Notes: a model not told the origin generated them from the letters alone. A stretch of DNA of 64,000 bases from Brevundimonas vesicularis (GCF_014204545.1 NZ_JACHLJ010000001.1:806001-870000), one strand, 5' to 3'; shown: positions 48,901 to 56,345, numbered from the stretch's first letter. Translations and numbers: made by a program.

Positions 48901-50532
48901 GGCGTCAACCCATCGGGTTCGGACGGTGTCGTGCTGCTTTCCGTGGATCACCCGCCGCCCGCCGAGGCCGCTTGGACGCGGACGCTTTTGCGTGTGATCT
49001 CCCGTGTCGGTGTCACGGCGATCCTCTCGCTGGACACCCAAGACATCGAGTCCGAGAAGACCGCGTCGGCGGCGGCGACCGCCTCTGTCGCGTCGGCTGC
49101 TGTTGCGTCAACCAGGGCGGATGAAGCGGGTCAAAGCGCGTCTGCGGCGACTGCGGAGAAACTGGCGGCTGAACTTGCCCGCGACGGCGCAAGCGCAGCG
49201 GCTTCGGCATCAGCGACAAATGCGGCCCAAGCCCTTGCCTCTAGAAATCAGGCTGGCGAGTTTGCGTCGTCGTCCAGCGGGTCCGCCAATACTGCTGAAA
49301 CCGCCGCCGGGCACGCGCTGGCCTATCGAGATCAGAGCGCCAGTTCAGCCGCCACTGCGAACGCTGCATCCGTAAGTTCCGGTGTCAGCGCCTCGACGGC
49401 GGAGGCGGCGAAGCAGGACGCGGAAGCGGCTCGGGATGTATCGATTTCCCAAGCCGCCGCCGCGCTTACCCAAGCCGCCAACGCCGGCGCGTCAGCTTCG
49501 TCAGCGTCGATCAGCGCGAACCTCGCCGCCTCGCTTGGAGCGAACGCCAGCGTCATCAACAATGGTAGGTTCCTGAACTGGCCCGCGGGACAGGATCGAC
49601 CAACCGGCTGGGACGATTGGACCAACGCTACCGGATCGACCAACATTCAATCCGGCAGCGGATGGAACGGGCGACGCTTCACCCGCATGAACTACGTCCC
49701 CAGCATGGGCAGCCTGGGGATGAAGCAAGTCATCAGCGGCTTCAGGGGCGCTGGGGCGTATAACCTAGAGGTCGAAATCGCCATCCCGAACGGCGGTGCT
49801 ACCGGAACCGGCTTTCAAGGTGCAGGCGTCCTCATCCAGTGCATGGATGGGAACGGCGGCTATATCGCCGATGGGGGCATTCTGCGCTTCGCCACCGATC
49901 CTGACACGGGCGGAAACGTCGCGGGCAGCGGCTCCGGCGACGGTCGGATCTATCGTTTCACAAAGCGGATCGATTTGGCCCCAAACACCGCCAGCATTCA
50001 GCTTTACCTCATGTCTCGGTGGGCTGAAGGTTTCGGGCCGCAGGGCGCCAACGAAACCAAGTCGCTGGATTGGTATAGCACCGCTCTGACGTCTATGTCG
50101 GAAGGTGATCGGGCGGTCCCAGCCTTGGCGGCGCAGCTCAACGTCACCGCCGCCGTCGCTGCCGATGTGGCGACCCGGATGGCATCGGTCGAGTTCAGCG
50201 TCACCGGCGGCGCGGGCGGTGATCCGTTTGATATCTCGCTGAAAGCGGGGCCGACCGGCTCAGACGCCTCGATCACGGCGACGAAAGTGCGGCTGCGGAA
50301 CATCGTTAACGGCGAGGCGGTCGAGGCGCTGCGGATTGAAAACGGCAAGTCCAAGTTCTTCGGCGATGTCGAGGTCAATGGCGGAAGCATGAACTTCAAT
50401 AACCGGTTCATCGTCGCGCAGGACGGCACGACCACCATCCGCAGTGGTCAGACCGGCGAACGGATGTGGATCGAGGGCAAGACGATCCGGGGCTGGTACG
50501 CCAATGGCCAGCAAGCCTATCAGCTGGGGTGA
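45925..50532 (+). CDS. Large receptor-binding/host specificity protein (gpJ-like)
   Basis: 1535 aa from ATG 45925 (TAATG overlap). Residues 1-60 include a hydrophobic Ala/Gly-rich segment; 60-500 are the tail hub; about 525-610 form a fibronectin type III domain. About 665-1208 is an Ala/Ser/Gln coiled stalk with imperfect repeats (QQALNAETQAGNAQIW and QQALNAQTQAGNAEVW), interrupted near 888-1038 by a beta domain. From 1212 on, NGRFLNWPAGQDRPTGWDDW begins a carbohydrate-binding-like module, and a DUF1983-like end follows. Recognises the cell surface; receptor unknown. Confidence 0.85.
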   Translation: MPEIAAAVVTAIAYVGTATTAVVAGTATLAQIATVAAVGIGAGVGSMAAAKALTPEIGSQGAAVRWEANPDAPLRFAFGRVGVKGNIVDAAIYGPDRMYVSFACTVSAAGPIKRFVSFRAGDYYMSFDGAGAAINEPYRGEMWLSTRLGTQPDTALSLPSGLKNGVSFPGWDASRKMSGSAGYLVTLGENSKRSAYEGKIPAFVTTIEGLFCYDPRQDSTYPGGAGSCRLNDPSTWVWTQNPILFALKWALGLWEGPNGKGAPQVDYQVGGIGAKVESIRLTTVVEAANIADANGWTSAAWPSTDDDKAQVLDGFLKAAGGRYAEIAGQIAFIHRAAPRAPVFTVRARDTAGPVEIDTASSKLNRFNTVRPRFWSEANEWEMTALPEVTATEWQIEDGQGVAVKRTRGADYTFVVDPKQTRELASLEISNSREGIKGRVPLRPYMDPEPGNTFIFDEPDFALSNLKCFVLDVEDDTENDTVVVTFETETDGKYPYAYGQTGSPPPAQELDPIDPFFVTPPGAGDWTITPRPPSNGAQLPGFDLTGFVSNSTATAIIVETGPSANGPWKQAYQGPPTVTNIPIDGLQPGATYFIAIQYQRNQNYSEREVFGPFTAPDLIAGDLSPESPVRIAVTEITDRLVGVEQISATNAAAVADLEEVFGDTVSAAASAAQAAEQAAVATQAKADALISSAAASEQAAVAIQQALNAETQAGNAQIWADQSAGSATTASSAAATSTEQAGLSATARGEAEGFAGAAFNYRNQASGFVTDAEAAAAVSTAQKLEAIAARDIATEKATASAQSASNASASETAASQQAAAATQQALNAQTQAGNAEVWASQASASSSSAAASESNAAGSASTAASQAVLSASSAFGAASSANSPLATSPALSPDAFSVNDLSTLNGAPNLRQVLSDNPGKIYPINSTVEVNNFGSAVHINTAKALARPVGHRFRYSARIKRMAEGGDASQNLVSLFAWYWDESGNPLGGEELAGVNPSGSDGVVLLSVDHPPPAEAAWTRTLLRVISRVGVTAILSLDTQDIESEKTASAAATASVASAAVASTRADEAGQSASAATAEKLAAELARDGASAAASASATNAAQALASRNQAGEFASSSSGSANTAETAAGHALAYRDQSASSAATANAASVSSGVSASTAEAAKQDAEAARDVSISQAAAALTQAANAGASASSASISANLAASLGANASVINNGRFLNWPAGQDRPTGWDDWTNATGSTNIQSGSGWNGRRFTRMNYVPSMGSLGMKQVISGFRGAGAYNLEVEIAIPNGGATGTGFQGAGVLIQCMDGNGGYIADGGILRFATDPDTGGNVAGSGSGDGRIYRFTKRIDLAPNTASIQLYLMSRWAEGFGPQGANETKSLDWYSTALTSMSEGDRAVPALAAQLNVTAAVAADVATRMASVEFSVTGGAGGDPFDISLKAGPTGSDASITATKVRLRNIVNGEAVEALRIENGKSKFFGDVEVNGGSMNFNNRFIVAQDGTTTIRSGQTGERMWIEGKTIRGWYANGQQAYQLG

Positions 50533-50535
50533 CGG

Positions 50536-50808
50536 ATGGGCCTGCGTATCTGGCGTCCGGACGGCTCGGTGTTATTCGACACCACCAGCCGTCCCGGCCG
50601 CATCACGGGCACGGCCGCACATAGCGGACCGGGAACCGTCACCCAGACCATCGGGGTGCCAACTGGTCCAGGCAAGCGGTCGTGGATGTCCGCCTTCCCC
50701 TGGGGTGATGTGCGCGGCGGTTGTTTCGACAATGGTGACGGCACCTGGACTTACAGCCTGACGCTGGCGGCCGGAGCGACGGTCCAGGTCTATTGGGGCG
50801 ACCGCTGA
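50536..50808 (+). CDS. Small tail-associated protein
   Basis: 90 aa, beta-rich (RIWRPDGSVLFDTTSRPGRITG). Three bp after the gpJ-like gene. Probably a tail fibre accessory; no family recognised. Confidence 0.6.
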   Translation: MGLRIWRPDGSVLFDTTSRPGRITGTAAHSGPGTVTQTIGVPTGPGKRSWMSAFPWGDVRGGCFDNGDGTWTYSLTLAAGATVQVYWGDR

Positions 50809-51515
50809 TGGCCGGCTTCTTCTTCAACACGCCGGACGGCGTGCGCCAGTTCGACAGCAATGGCTGGCCAGTGATCGGCCATACGGCCCGCGCCTCGGTG
50901 CCGTCCTCAGCGCTCGATTTCGGGCTTGAGTTCCCATTCTTCACCGCCAAGTTTATCGACATCACCATAAACGGCCGTTCGCCCATGATCGCCGTTCGCG
51001 TTCCCTCGACGCTGCACCCCGTCACTGGCAATCCGTACAAGCTGGGGGGCATCTTCAGCACGCGGCGGAACGGCGATGCCTTCACCTTTCGGATCTACGT
51101 CTTCTCGACCAACAATGACTGGGCGTTCGACTATTTCGTGATCGACCGGATGCAGATCGCGCACGACGGCATGGGCCTGACGTTCTGGGACGAAGCGCAA
51201 CAGGTGGTCGTTTTCTCGACCGCGACACCGTTCGTCAACATTCCAGCCGCCCAGGCGTCCGGCCGTCGCCATGCCGTCGTTGGCTTCGTGTCCTCAACGA
51301 TGAGCGAGAACTTCAACGACGACTTCAACAATCCCTCGACCCAATACGAGGTCACCGGGAACGGCTTCTACTACGCCGACGGAAAGGTGTTCGCCGCGTC
51401 CAAGGTGATCGACGGAGGGGTCGTCACGGGCGCGTCAGGTCCGCCCTACAGCGGCCGAGACATCGGTATCGCCCAGCCGCCCCTGATCATCGACGTCACC
51501 GATGTCGGCGGCTGA
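50808..51515 (+). CDS. Putative tail fibre protein
   Basis: 235 aa from ATG 50808. Beta-rich with many aromatic residues (FFFNTPDGVRQFDSNGW, FRIYVFSTNNDWAFDYFVIDR). No enzyme motif. Downstream of the receptor-binding gene, so a fibre or cap role is likely. Confidence 0.6.
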   Translation: MAGFFFNTPDGVRQFDSNGWPVIGHTARASVPSSALDFGLEFPFFTAKFIDITINGRSPMIAVRVPSTLHPVTGNPYKLGGIFSTRRNGDAFTFRIYVFSTNNDWAFDYFVIDRMQIAHDGMGLTFWDEAQQVVVFSTATPFVNIPAAQASGRRHAVVGFVSSTMSENFNDDFNNPSTQYEVTGNGFYYADGKVFAASKVIDGGVVTGASGPPYSGRDIGIAQPPLIIDVTDVGG

Positions 51516-51545
51516 ACCCCACCCCAACAGCGAAAAGGAACCTCC

Positions 51546-51989
51546 ATGGCGAACGCGTCCCTCATCAAGTCCGACGATATGGCGCTGAACCTGCCGGCCG
51601 GGTCGGTCGTCGTCCTTGCGCCGCACTCAGCTGGCGAGGATGGCGCGCTCAGCTACATCGTGTCGCGTCACCGCACCTCCAGCTATTTCGACCTGGCGCA
51701 ATCGACCGAAGATGTGCGGGCAGAGCTGTTCCGCGCCGGCCGATCCGCTGAAACCTTCGTGCAGTTGTCCTCCAGCGGCCAACCCGTTCTGGTCGAGCCC
51801 GGCTCGCTGGAAGGCTTCGAGGGTCGCAAGGGTGATGACGATTCTCGCTGGATCGTCGTCGATGTCCGCGCGCCCAACGACAATCTGTTTCAGGTCACGG
51901 TCGATCACACGCCCGATCACCTGATCCTGCTTCAAACCACCCTCACCGAAAAGGAGGCCGGACATGGCCAAGACCCAACCCACGCCTGA
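51546..51989 (+). CDS. Phage structural protein of unknown function
   Basis: 147 aa, beta-rich, ribosome site AAAAGGAA. SLIKSDDMALNLPAGSVVVLAPHSAGEDG. Its end overlaps the next gene by 26 nt. Confidence 0.6.
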   Translation: MANASLIKSDDMALNLPAGSVVVLAPHSAGEDGALSYIVSRHRTSSYFDLAQSTEDVRAELFRAGRSAETFVQLSSSGQPVLVEPGSLEGFEGRKGDDDSRWIVVDVRAPNDNLFQVTVDHTPDHLILLQTTLTEKEAGHGQDPTHA

Positions 51990-52287
51990 AGACATCGCCG
52001 CCGCCCGCCAGATGGTGGCCGAAGCGGACGCCGCCGCCGCCGCCGAACGCAAAGCGTCGGTGCGCGCCACACTGACTCCGTTCACCGACGCCGGCCTGGG
52101 ATCGACGGCGGAAGACGGCAGGGTTGCCGCCCTGATCAGCGTCCTGCGCGCCAACTACACCACCCTGGCGGAGATCGATCCCAGCCTGCCCAACCTCGCC
52201 TTCAGCACGGCTCGAGTGCTGCAAACCCTGGACGATCGCGTCCGCAGTCTTGCGGCCATGAATGCGCCAGCAGCTGCGCAGCCCTGA
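51964..52287 (+). CDS. Phage protein of unknown function
   Basis: 107 aa, helical (PTPEDIAAARQMVAEADAAAAAERKA). Preceded by AAGGAGG inside the previous gene, a strong ribosome site. No family recognised. Confidence 0.6.
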   Translation: MAKTQPTPEDIAAARQMVAEADAAAAAERKASVRATLTPFTDAGLGSTAEDGRVAALISVLRANYTTLAEIDPSLPNLAFSTARVLQTLDDRVRSLAAMNAPAAAQP

Positions 52288-52343
52288 CTTCGTCAAAGCC
52301 GCCCAACGGCTGTTCGACCACGGCCTGACATTCGGAGACCTCC

Positions 52344-52823
52344 ATGGCTCGTTTCATCCGCTGGGTGGCGGAACCCTTCACCGTGTTCGGGATCGGCGCG
52401 CTGCTGAACCTGATCCTGAGCGCAGCGGCCTATGCCGGCGTCATCGGGGCGGACCGGATCGACCCCGACTGGATTTTTCTGGCGGGCGCGGCGGGCGGCA
52501 TCGTCTCCGCCCTGGTCCACGTCGGGGTGGTGTCGCTGGGTTCCGAACCGGCGACCTCGCGCGAGATCATGCGCGCGGTGATCGAGGGCGTGTTCGCCGT
52601 CGTCGTCGGCGCGTTGGTCGCCCGGTTCTGGGCCGCGCCCATCGCCCTGCGACTGGCGCCAGACATCAACCCGTCCGACCTCAGAGCCATCGGCTTCGGG
52701 ATCGGGATGGGGGCGTGGCGCTTCGCGCCTGGTCTGTTTGGGGCCGTCAAACTGCTGTCCAACCCCGCCACCCTTCGCGATCTGGCCCTGCGCTGGTTGG
52801 GCGGCACGAGGGCCAACCCATGA
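52344..52823 (+). CDS. Multi-pass membrane protein, holin candidate 1
   Basis: 159 aa with about four hydrophobic segments (near 12-33, 42-66, 76-96 and 115-130). The position ahead of endolysin and spanins suggests holin or pinholin, but no family is recognised. ATGA overlap with the next membrane gene suggests the two work together. Confidence 0.65.
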   Translation: MARFIRWVAEPFTVFGIGALLNLILSAAAYAGVIGADRIDPDWIFLAGAAGGIVSALVHVGVVSLGSEPATSREIMRAVIEGVFAVVVGALVARFWAAPIALRLAPDINPSDLRAIGFGIGMGAWRFAPGLFGAVKLLSNPATLRDLALRWLGGTRANP

Positions 52824-53293
52824 CCCCTGTCGATATCGTCACCGTCATCGCCGCTGGCGTGGTCGGGCTGACCGTCTTCGCCCGCGCTGAGATCGTCTCG
52901 CCGCGCGTGCGCAGTTCCTACGCCAGCAACTGGATCGTGCGACGACTGATGGATGTCGTGGCGCTTGTGACGGTGTTCGTCATCCTCGAAATCTATGGCG
53001 GCGCGCATGTGCCGGATGCGGTCGCCTGGTTCTTCGTGTTCGCCGCCGTCACCTCGACCGCCATGCTGATCAGCATGTTCGTCCACGACGGGCGCGAGGT
53101 GCTGGAGGTGCGGCGGGCAGAGACGCGGGCCGCCGACGTTCAGGACATGAAGGAAGCGGTGGCGGAGACGGTCCCGCCGGTCGTGGAGCGCTCTCTGGAG
53201 AAGGTGGTCTCGGGTTTCGCCGAACCTGCGCCCGATTACGACCGACTGATCCGCATCGACCCGGTCCCGCCTGCCTCGCCGTCCGCCGACTGA
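52820..53293 (+). CDS. Membrane protein, holin candidate 2
   Basis: 157 aa from ATG 52820. Three hydrophobic segments (about 4-22, 43-62, 68-90) and a charged cytoplasmic tail (LEVRRAETRAADVQDMKEAVAET). Paired with the previous gene. Either could be holin or antiholin. Confidence 0.65.
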   Translation: MTPVDIVTVIAAGVVGLTVFARAEIVSPRVRSSYASNWIVRRLMDVVALVTVFVILEIYGGAHVPDAVAWFFVFAAVTSTAMLISMFVHDGREVLEVRRAETRAADVQDMKEAVAETVPPVVERSLEKVVSGFAEPAPDYDRLIRIDPVPPASPSAD

Positions 53294-53422
53294 CGAACCG
53301 GGTTCGCGAACGCCGTTCGCCTCATCTTTCCACGCGAGTAATCATCATGACAACTCTAGCACAGACGTCGTCTGCCTGCGGCTGCTCTTCGGCCGACTGC
53401 CGCATCAACGGCTGCGCCTCTC

Positions 53423-53968
53423 TCAGGCAGGCATCGCAACATGGACGATCGCACTGGCGTCCATGGGAAGCGGGAACTGCTGCACAGACGTCGCAATACC
53501 AAGCGTCAGGGCCTCCTGCGGGAGGAGCCGCCGATCTTCTGTTCCAAAATAGTGATCGATCTGCTGATCACCCCACCCAAGAATTTCCCTGAAGGGCGCG
53601 CCGATCAGGTCCGTATTGGGGGCGCGTTGCCCGATTTTTGGGCCATCCGAATAGGTTGCCCCGTGGAGCACAAAGGCGCTGATCGGCAGACAAGTCCGCG
53701 CGGCGCCTGCCATGAACACCGTCGCTGCTATAGAGTCGCATGGCCCGAAAGCGTGGGTATCAACACGCCACGGCAAGCTTCGAATGAAGTTGTAGAGCCC
53801 GACGCCGGCGACGACATCACCGCCTCCGCTGCAAATGTGAAGCACGATGCGGGTCGCGCCTTCGCGGAGGGCGCCCACCATCAAGATTTGCGTATTTCGA
53901 GCAGCGACTGGCGTCATTGCTCCATGGAAGATCAAGTGACGGTCCATGCTGATATCGTCTCCTGTCAC
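53423..53968 (-). CDS. ClpP/SDH-family serine protease-like protein, antisense
   Basis: 181 aa on the minus strand among plus-strand lysis genes. ClpP-like crotonase fold: IVLHICSGGGDVVAGVGLYNFIRSLP (oxyanion region), then the nucleophile Ser79 in FGPCDSIAATVFMAGA, and His102 in FVLHGATYSDG. The last acid could lie in the following helix. Not in the head-protease position, so it may act on host or phage regulators. Strand and place suggest a moron. Confidence 0.8.
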   Translation of the reverse strand: MTGDDISMDRHLIFHGAMTPVAARNTQILMVGALREGATRIVLHICSGGGDVVAGVGLYNFIRSLPWRVDTHAFGPCDSIAATVFMAGAARTCLPISAFVLHGATYSDGPKIGQRAPNTDLIGAPFREILGWGDQQIDHYFGTEDRRLLPQEALTLGIATSVQQFPLPMDASAIVHVAMPA

Positions 53969-54022
53969 GATGATTTTGGCGCTGTTGCTCGTCGATCAGG
54001 CCCGGCGCGGCCCGAGCCTCGA

Positions 54023-54214
54023 TCAGGCGAAAGTCTGCGTGATCAGCTGATCCGTCAGGTCCAGGTGCACTTCCAGCGCCGCAATAGCCTCGGTTCGGGC
54101 ACGCTCTGCGGCCGATCGATCACCCGCCGTCAGGTGGGCCGCGAACTCGGTGATCTTCGCCGTCATCAGCTGTTCCGCGCCCATGGCGCGCCGCTCCAGC
54201 GTCCCGTCATCCAT
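54023..54214 (-). CDS. Small helical protein upstream of the ClpP-like gene
   Basis: 63 aa, helical (GAEQLMTAKITEFAAHLTAGDRSAAERARTEAIAALEVHLD). Fifty-four nt before the ClpP-like gene on the same strand, so perhaps one transcript. Function unknown. Confidence 0.55.
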   Translation of the reverse strand: MDDGTLERRAMGAEQLMTAKITEFAAHLTAGDRSAAERARTEAIAALEVHLDLTDQLITQTFA

Positions 54215-54349
54215 TCCGTGTTCCCTATAGCTTTGCGGCCCGGCCGTTGATGTCCTCGCCCAGCCGGGCCGCCTGACGCAGTTCGGGCACGAGCCGCGAC
54301 GGCTTCGCCTTAGCCGCGAAATCTCACTCTCACAATCTGGAGACTGACC

Positions 54350-54952
54350 ATGCTCGACGCCCGTCGATTGCAGACGAACCAGCGTGTCCCGGTTGACGGG
54401 ATCATAGGCGCCGGCACCCTGACTGCTCTCTTCTCACGGATGGGCGCCGCGCCTGCCATCGCTGCCGAACTCGGCCTCGCCGCCAACGTCCACTTTCGAA
54501 CCTACGGCATCTTAGAAAGCGGCCTGCGCCTAGCGCACTTCATGGGTCAATGCGCGCACGAGAGCGGCAGCTTCCGATACATGGAGGAGATCGCCAGCGG
54601 CGCGGACTATGAGGGACGCGCCGACCTGGGCAACACCCAACCGGGCGACGGAAAGCGCTATAAGGGACGCGGACCCATTCAGACCACGGGCCGCGCCAAC
54701 TATCGGCGGGACGGCCGGGCCCTTGGCATTGATCTGGAGAGCAATCCGCATCTGCTGTCGATTCCGTCTCTCGGGTTGATGGCTAGCACCTTGTTCTGGT
54801 CACGCATGGGGCTGAACACCTATGCAGATCGGGACGACGCCGTGGCCTGCTCTCGCGGGGTGAACCGGGGCAATCCGAAGTCCGACAAACCCTCCAACCA
54901 TGAAGCCGACCGGATCGCTCTGACGGCGAAGGCCAAGGCGTTGATCCTGTGA
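54350..54952 (+). CDS. Endolysin, glycoside hydrolase family 19
   Basis: 200 aa, muramidase/chitinase-fold lysin. Catalytic Glu71 in GQCAHESGSF and second Glu80, then YKGRGPIQTTGRANYRRDG. The N-terminal 30 residues resemble the end of a peptidoglycan-binding motif (PVDGIIGAGTLTAL). No signal peptide, so release needs the holin. Confidence 0.9.
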   Translation: MLDARRLQTNQRVPVDGIIGAGTLTALFSRMGAAPAIAAELGLAANVHFRTYGILESGLRLAHFMGQCAHESGSFRYMEEIASGADYEGRADLGNTQPGDGKRYKGRGPIQTTGRANYRRDGRALGIDLESNPHLLSIPSLGLMASTLFWSRMGLNTYADRDDAVACSRGVNRGNPKSDKPSNHEADRIALTAKAKALIL

Positions 54953-55341
54953 TCGACACCCTCGCCTTCCTCCGCTCCATCCCGCGCCTGCTCAGCCCGA
55001 CCGGCTGGCTGATCGTCGCCATCATCGCCGCCTTCGTCGTGACCGGAGCCTATTGCTCCCACAGGGGCGCACAGGGCGAACGGGACCGTCAGGCTGTCCA
55101 GACCCAGAAGACCGAGGCGAAGGCTTCAGGCGCGCGGGAAACCGCTGCTATCGAGCGCGAAGCCGACACGACCACCATCCGCAACCGGCAAGAGGAGAGA
55201 GACCATGCCGCTGAAGCGATCCCTGACAGCCGCCCTGATGATCGCGAGCTTAGGCGCCGCTGTCGCCAGTTGCGCGAAGCCGGTCGGAGCCTTCCCGACT
55301 GCGACGGATTTGATCGTCCAGCCCAAGCCGGTCCCGCCTGA
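54949..55341 (+). CDS. Inner-membrane spanin (Rz-like)
   Basis: 130 aa, GTG start in a GTGA overlap with the endolysin. One N-terminal transmembrane segment (about 18-36) and a long periplasmic charged coiled coil (ERDRQAVQTQKTEAKASGARETAAIE), as in Rz. Joins with the lipoprotein below to fuse the membranes. Confidence 0.85.
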   Translation: MIDTLAFLRSIPRLLSPTGWLIVAIIAAFVVTGAYCSHRGAQGERDRQAVQTQKTEAKASGARETAAIEREADTTTIRNRQEERDHAAEAIPDSRPDDRELRRRCRQLREAGRSLPDCDGFDRPAQAGPA

Positions 55342-55498
55342 CGACGTGCTGAGCAGCCGCATCGCGGGCGAGCAATACGACAACGCCGTAGAAGCCTGGG
55401 GCGAGGAAGGGTGGGCGCGGGTGTCGCGGCTCTGCCGATTCTTCGACACGATGGGGATGCGAGGGCTGGATTGTCCGCCGCCTCCGCGACCGGGCTAA
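55205..55498 (+). CDS. Outer-membrane spanin lipoprotein (Rz1-like), nested
   Basis: 97 aa, starting inside Rz in another frame (137-nt overlap), GGAG upstream. Signal peptide with lipobox AVASC (Cys23); Pro-rich mature part. This overlapping architecture is typical of Rz/Rz1 pairs. Confidence 0.85.
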   Translation: MPLKRSLTAALMIASLGAAVASCAKPVGAFPTATDLIVQPKPVPPDDVLSSRIAGEQYDNAVEAWGEEGWARVSRLCRFFDTMGMRGLDCPPPPRPG

Positions 55499-55525
55499 AC
55501 CTCCGAATAATCCGGGGGTATCAGC

Positions 55526-55554
55526 AATGACTATCGGTCAGAGCGATAGTCATT
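55526..55554. repeat. Perfect 11-bp inverted repeat
   Basis: AATGACTATCG (55526-55536) and CGATAGTCATT (55544-55554), loop GTCAGAG. No T-run. Might be a protein-binding dyad or RNA stem. Confidence 0.75.
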
Positions 55555-55639
55555 CGGTCGGAGGAAATCACCCCCAAATCCAATAAGGGCGGGGGGTTCA
55601 GCCGCTTTACCCCTTGATTGGAAATCAGCAGAGCGTCGA

Positions 55640-55661
55640 GCCTCGGCTCCGCTATCGAGGC
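55640..55661 (+). repeat. Hairpin competing with the terminator stem
   Basis: GCCTCG (55640-55645) pairs with CGAGGC (55656-55661). The last two bases also begin the terminator stem, so the two folds exclude each other at their junction. Confidence 0.5.
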
Positions 55662-55686
55662 CGCTCCGGGAGACCGGGGCGGCTTT
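55660..55686 (+). terminator. Late-operon terminator with GAGA tetraloop
   Basis: GCCGCTCCGG (55660-55669), GAGA loop, CCGGGGCGGC (55674-55683), then TTT. Ten-bp stem with one G-U pair, 160 nt after Rz1. Confidence 0.75.
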
Positions 55687-55800
55687 CGTCTTATTCCGCT
55701 CACAGGAACCGATGGTCACTGCTGGAGTTAACCGCAGCAGAGCCGGCTTATGAGGGTGGTGGCCCGGCAATATGCGCCACCCCGCTCGGTGGGCGGTCTA

Positions 55801-56229
55801 TTACGTTCCCAGGGTGAGGCCGCCCGCCACAGACGCCCTCGGTTTAACTGCCGGGGGCGTTTTGCCGTTGAGGCCCTGCCCATAGACCGGTTTCGGCGGC
55901 GGCCGCCATTTCCCCATCTCAAGCCACCATCCCAGAGCCTTGAGCCGCTCATTCTCTGCTGCGGTGTAGTCCCACCAGATCCGATCCATGTCGGTGATCG
56001 TGTCCACTTGGCGGGGCCAGGTGCTCGTCTTGTCCATGAACCGAACTCGACCGGGGCAGCCCTCGACGCGGCAGGCGGGCCGCCTGTTCGCTAGGGTGAA
56101 GTCTTCGCCTTTGGCGCTCGCCACAGCAGCAAGATCGACGGGGCCGCCGTGACCGATCTGGACGACTTCACACTCCCATATGATCTTCGCGCCCCGCTCG
56201 ATCATGGAGCCGACGGTTTCGGCGGTCAT
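55801..56229 (-). CDS. Protein behind an SOS box; possible antirepressor
   Basis: 142 aa on the minus strand near attR. Has CRVEGCPGRVRF (two Cys, possible metal site) and a Trp-rich C-terminal half (DRIWWDYTAAENERLKALGWWLEMGKWRPP). No family recognised. It is coupled by ATGA to a 19-codon frame which itself lies just below a perfect LexA box, so it should be induced by DNA damage. The role as antirepressor is inference from regulation and the lack of a cleavable repressor. Confidence 0.65.
   Translation of the reverse strand: MTAETVGSMIERGAKIIWECEVVQIGHGGPVDLAAVASAKGEDFTLANRRPACRVEGCPGRVRFMDKTSTWPRQVDTITDMDRIWWDYTAAENERLKALGWWLEMGKWRPPPKPVYGQGLNGKTPPAVKPRASVAGGLTLGT
55833..55863 (+). terminator. 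Second plus-strand terminator
   Basis: ACGCCCTCGG (55833-55842) with CCGGGGGCGT (55851-55860), one G-U pair, followed by TTTT. Lies inside the 3' end of the minus-strand 142-aa gene and would protect it from late-operon readthrough. Confidence 0.75.
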
Positions 56230-56285
56230 GGCGCCTGGAAGCGGCCGAGGCGCATCAGTTCTTCGGTTGATAGGGGCTGGCCCAT
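56226..56285 (-). CDS. 19-codon SOS-controlled small frame
   Basis: MGQPLSTEELMRLGRFQAP from ATG 56285, with a perfect GGAGG ribosome site (56295-56291) and an ATGA junction to the 142-aa gene. It could be a real microprotein or a translational leader. An ATG further up (56330) would start right next to the LexA box and is unlikely. Confidence 0.5.
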   Translation of the reverse strand: MGQPLSTEELMRLGRFQAP

Positions 56286-56330
56286 GATGTCCTCCGTCGC
56301 GCCATCGACGAGAGAGCCATAGCTTACCAT

Positions 56331-56345
56331 GAACAGAATGAGAAC
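56331..56345 (-). promoter_or_regulatory. LexA (SOS) box, alphaproteobacterial GTTCN7GTTC
   Basis: Plus strand GAACAGAATGAGAAC, i.e. GTTC-N7-GTTC on the minus strand, a perfect match to the alphaproteobacterial LexA consensus. Located 46 bp upstream of the 19-codon frame. A possible -10 (CATTCT) overlaps it. Confidence 0.85.

Larger units (their letters stand above)
55499..55800. other. 302-bp noncoding stretch dense in inverted repeats
   Basis: No gene seen on either strand. Contains several strong hairpins (see the entries at 55526, 55640 and 55660) and weaker ones: CTGCTG/CAGCAG at 55719-55740 and GGTGG/CCACC near 55758-55785. It could be 3' structure of the late transcript or a small RNA. 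Confidence 0.6.

Noticed and set aside
52262-52819. Plus-strand frame starting MRQQLRSPDFVKAAQRLFDHG upstream of and in frame with membrane gene 2
   Set aside because: It runs through the first membrane gene in another frame with Arg-rich shadow sequence; ATG 52820 has the ATGA overlap.
53347-53592. 81-codon Cys-rich plus-strand frame
   Set aside because: Overlaps the ClpP-like gene antisense and has no convincing ribosome site.
54236-54340. Minus-strand protein-like stretch ending LRQAARLGEDINGRAAKL
   Set aside because: Only a GTG giving 21 codons is available and no ribosome site; may be a remnant but cannot be supported.
55590-55640. tRNA-like stem with TTGGAAA loop (Ser anticodon GGA)
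   Set aside because: Anticodon stem is imperfect and no T-arm or acceptor pairing was found.
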